NCBI GenBank assembly: GCA_934438085.1
Contig: CAKSBC010000006.1
Span: 1-64,000 of the forward strand
Direction of reading: 5' to 3'
Source: an uncultured Lachnospiraceae bacterium
GTDB taxonomy: Bacteria; Bacillota; Clostridia; Lachnospirales; Lachnospiraceae
DNA: 64,000 nucleotides
Shown: piece by piece, positions 61,707 to 64,000 of the stretch
Numbering within the stretch: the first letter of the stretch is position 1
Layout: every line of letters begins with the position of its first letter
Made by a program: the position numbers and the translations under genes
The notes under the pieces: generated by a model
What the model saw: only the letters and a program-made list of their open reading frames with translations
Databases searched by the model: none
Told to the model about the DNA's origin: nothing

Positions 61707-64000
61707 TTGAATAAAGAAGATCTTTTAAAAGGATTAAATGATAAACAGAAAGAAGCGGTCATATATAAAGAAGGGCCGCTTCTTATTTTAGCGGGAGCAG
61801 GTTCAGGAAAAACAAGAGTACTTACTCACAGAATAGGCTTTCTCATAGAAGAAGGTGTAGCTCCATGGAATATACTGGCGATAACATTTACTAATAAAGC
61901 CGCCGGAGAGATGAGAGAAAGAGTTGATTCACTGCTTTATAAACGTGCGGCAGAGCAGGTTTTTGTATCAACATTTCATTCCATGTGCGTAAGACTTTTA
62001 AGGCGTGATATTGATAAGCTCGGATATTCAAGGGACTTTACAATATACGATACAGACGATCAGAAAACACTAATAAGAAGCTGCATAAAAAAACTCGACC
62101 TTGATACTAAAATGTACAGAGAGCGTTCTATGCTCAGTACCATTTCAGCACAGAAAAATCAGATGATAAGCGCTGAAGAGTTTGAAAATGAAGCCGCTGA
62201 TTTTTATGATCGCAATGTCGCAAGAATATACAGAGAATATGAGAATGAACTCAAAGCTAATAATGCTCTGGATTTCGACGATCTGCTTATTAAGACAGTT
62301 GAGCTGTTTGAAAGCTGTCCGGATGTGCTTTTGTACTGGCAGGAAAGATTCAGATACATCATGGTAGATGAGTATCAGGATACTAATAATGTACAGTTTG
62401 AAATTGTGAGATTGATTTCCGACAAATATAAGAATCTTTGTGTGGTAGGAGACGATGACCAGTCCATATACAAATTCAGGGGCGCTAATATTGAAAATAT
62501 ACTGAATTTCGAAAAAGCTTTTCCGGGTGCAAAGCTTATAAAGCTTGAGCAGAATTACAGATCTACAAAAAGTATATTGAATGCTGCAAATGAAGTTATT
62601 AAAAACAATGAAGGGCGAAAAGATAAGAAACTCTGGACTGATAATGAGGAAGGAAAGCTTCCGGAATACAATGAATATGATACAGCTGCAGCCGAAGCCG
62701 ACAGCATTATAAAGCAGGCAGCTGCAAAGGCAGATAAAGGCTTTGGTTACAGAAATCAGGCAGTACTGTACAGAACAAATGCACAGTCAAGACTTCTTGA
62801 GGAAAAATGTATATCAAGAAGTGTTCCGTATATCATAGTGGGCGGCGTTAATTTCTATCAGCGTAAAGAAATTAAGGATATGCTCTCTTATCTGAGGGTT
62901 ATCGCGAACAGCGTAGATGATCTTGCCTGCATAAGGATAATAAATGTACCTAAAAGAGGTATAGGTCAAACCAGTGTTGACAGGGTACAGGCTCATGCGA
63001 TTCAAAATGATATAGCTTTTTATGAAGCGATGCTTAAGGCTGAAGATATTCCTCATATCGGATCTGCAGCCAAAAAGATAAAAGGATTTACAGATTTTAT
63101 AGGTTCCTTAAGAGAGCGTCTTACAAACGGTGAGCTTAGCTTAAGAGAACTGATAGAAGCTATATATAAAGACAGCGGCTACGAGGATGAGCTGAAAAAA
63201 GAAGACCCGATCGCAGCAGAAACCAGGTTGGAGAATATAGAAGAGCTTATTAATAAGGCAGTCAGCTTTGAGGCAGACAGACAGGAAGAGGGACTTTCAC
63301 TGCTTTCAGCATTTTTAGAAGAGGTTTCTCTTGTTGCGGATATAGACAGAACCAATGAAACAGATGATGTCCTGACTATGATGACTCTTCATGCTGCAAA
63401 GGGACTTGAGTTTGATACTGTATATCTTGCCGGGATGGAGGATGGGCTTTTCCCATCAGCCGGTGCTATAAATGCAGATGATCCTGTTGCTGAGATAGAG
63501 GAAGAACGACGCCTATGCTATGTCGGAATCACAAGAGCAAGAAAAGAGCTTTATTTAAGCTCTGCCAGAGAACGAATGGTAAACGGTGAGATGCATTATA
63601 TGAAGGTATCAAGATTTATTGATGAAATACCTGATGATGCATGTGATAAGCATTTTCGTTCAAGACACAGTTCACAGGATAAACCAAGCTTTGCGGGCTT
63701 CGGAGGATATGAAGGCCGCATTGAAAGAGAAAGTGGCTATGGCGGAGGTTCATGGGGCGGAAATTACAGCTACAGAGATCGCTACAGCGATAATTACAGG
63801 CGTGATAATGATGAACGAGGCTTCGGAAATGATTACAGATCCGGAGGAAGACGTTTCGGAGATATCAGCGGCTCAGGCTATGACGGACGCACAAGAGAAG
63901 ACAGAGCTTACGGCGCGTATAATTCATTTAATTCCTATACAGGAGGAAACTTCGGATCACTCGATACTTCAAAAAAAGGAAAAGGAAGCAAAGGACATGC
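61707..64000 (+). CDS. pcrA: UvrD/PcrA-type DNA helicase (3' end outside window)
   Basis: At least 764 residues from a TTG at 61707 behind AGGTAGGAAA. Superfamily I motifs in order: AGAGSGKT (Walker A), FTNKAAGEMRERV, VDEYQDTN, GDDDQSIYKFRGA, EQNYRST, MTLHAAKGLEF, EEERRLCYVGITRARKEL. PcrA removes proteins from DNA and acts in repair and replication. From about nucleotide 63670 the protein becomes a Gly/Arg/Tyr/Ser/Asp-rich tail (GGYEG, SGYGGGSWGGNY, RDRYSDNYRRDN) not usual for PcrA. The usual C-terminal RNA-polymerase-binding Tudor-like domain, if present, would lie beyond the window. Confidence 0.92.
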   Translation, partial: MNKEDLLKGLNDKQKEAVIYKEGPLLILAGAGSGKTRVLTHRIGFLIEEGVAPWNILAITFTNKAAGEMRERVDSLLYKRAAEQVFVSTFHSMCVRLLRRDIDKLGYSRDFTIYDTDDQKTLIRSCIKKLDLDTKMYRERSMLSTISAQKNQMISAEEFENEAADFYDRNVARIYREYENELKANNALDFDDLLIKTVELFESCPDVLLYWQERFRYIMVDEYQDTNNVQFEIVRLISDKYKNLCVVGDDDQSIYKFRGANIENILNFEKAFPGAKLIKLEQNYRSTKSILNAANEVIKNNEGRKDKKLWTDNEEGKLPEYNEYDTAAAEADSIIKQAAAKADKGFGYRNQAVLYRTNAQSRLLEEKCISRSVPYIIVGGVNFYQRKEIKDMLSYLRVIANSVDDLACIRIINVPKRGIGQTSVDRVQAHAIQNDIAFYEAMLKAEDIPHIGSAAKKIKGFTDFIGSLRERLTNGELSLRELIEAIYKDSGYEDELKKEDPIAAETRLENIEELINKAVSFEADRQEEGLSLLSAFLEEVSLVADIDRTNETDDVLTMMTLHAAKGLEFDTVYLAGMEDGLFPSAGAINADDPVAEIEEERRLCYVGITRARKELYLSSARERMVNGEMHYMKVSRFIDEIPDDACDKHFRSRHSSQDKPSFAGFGGYEGRIERESGYGGGSWGGNYSYRDRYSDNYRRDNDERGFGNDYRSGGRRFGDISGSGYDGRTREDRAYGAYNSFNSYTGGNFGSLDTSKKGKGSKGH

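Noticed and set aside
1..64000. CRISPR arrays, tRNA or rRNA genes, insertion sequences
   Set aside because: No regularly spaced repeats, cloverleaf pattern or transposase was recognised by reading.

Overview
The window looks like a chromosomal segment of an anaerobic Bacillota species, most probably Lachnospiraceae (Butyrivibrio/Pseudobutyrivibrio-like). This is inferred from moderate GC, strong GGAGG ribosome binding sites, the order priA-def-fmt-Zn protease-rsmB-rlmN-PP2C-PASTA kinase-rsgA-rpe, a DAP-type-like MurE, and a surface protein ending in choline-binding-type wall repeats. No rRNA, tRNA, CRISPR array or recognisable transposase was seen.

Region 1 (1-11.4 kb) is accessory. It opens with a truncated XRE regulator with a consensus promoter, followed by about 1 kb that is nearly empty apart from micro-ORFs and terminators. 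Then come a lipoprotein, a small PD-(D/E)XK-like protein whose start appears frame-disrupted, a HipB/HipA pair under a 38-bp perfect palindrome, an AlbA_2/Schlafen-type ATPase regulator, an MmeI-like single-chain restriction-modification enzyme and a KilA-N protein. Short degraded duplications of gene ends lie between these modules: 60 bp of the MmeI-like 3' end, 27 bp of the hipB/hipA junction and 35 bp of a terminator. They look like scars of repeated module insertion in a defence island.

Region 2 (11.4-20.5 kb) is one gene for a secreted protein of about 3000 residues. It has a signal peptide, an acidic low-complexity stalk, Calx-beta-like domains, a beta-propeller-like part, a Gly/Thr-rich linker, CARDB-like and Big_2 domains, and C-terminal wall-binding repeats. 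It is followed by guaA encoding only the ATP-pyrophosphatase half of GMP synthase.

Region 3 (22-34.7 kb) is a peptide-use locus. A dpp-type ABC importer (dppABCDF) runs into a dipeptide epimerase and a serine hydrolase. A divergently read GntR regulator separates it from a second operon with a DUF819 membrane protein, an M29-like peptidase and a PLP-dependent D-cysteine desulfhydrase-like enzyme. Together they could import, epimerise, cleave and deaminate D-amino-acid-containing or wall-derived peptides (inference).

Region 4 (34.8-64 kb) is core. It holds an ABC-F protein on the minus strand, then a long plus-strand series: class A PBP, SH3b-NlpC/P60 hydrolase, FtsK/SpoIIIE, MurE, MurF, PriA, Def, Fmt, Zn peptidase, RsmB, RlmN, PP2C phosphatase, PASTA kinase, RsgA, Rpe and a pyridoxal kinase-like protein. 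After a new promoter come SerS and a PcrA-type helicase with a Gly/Arg/Tyr-rich tail, cut by the window edge. Many of these genes overlap by 1-23 bases, which points to translational coupling of wall synthesis, replication restart, protein maturation and Ser/Thr signalling.
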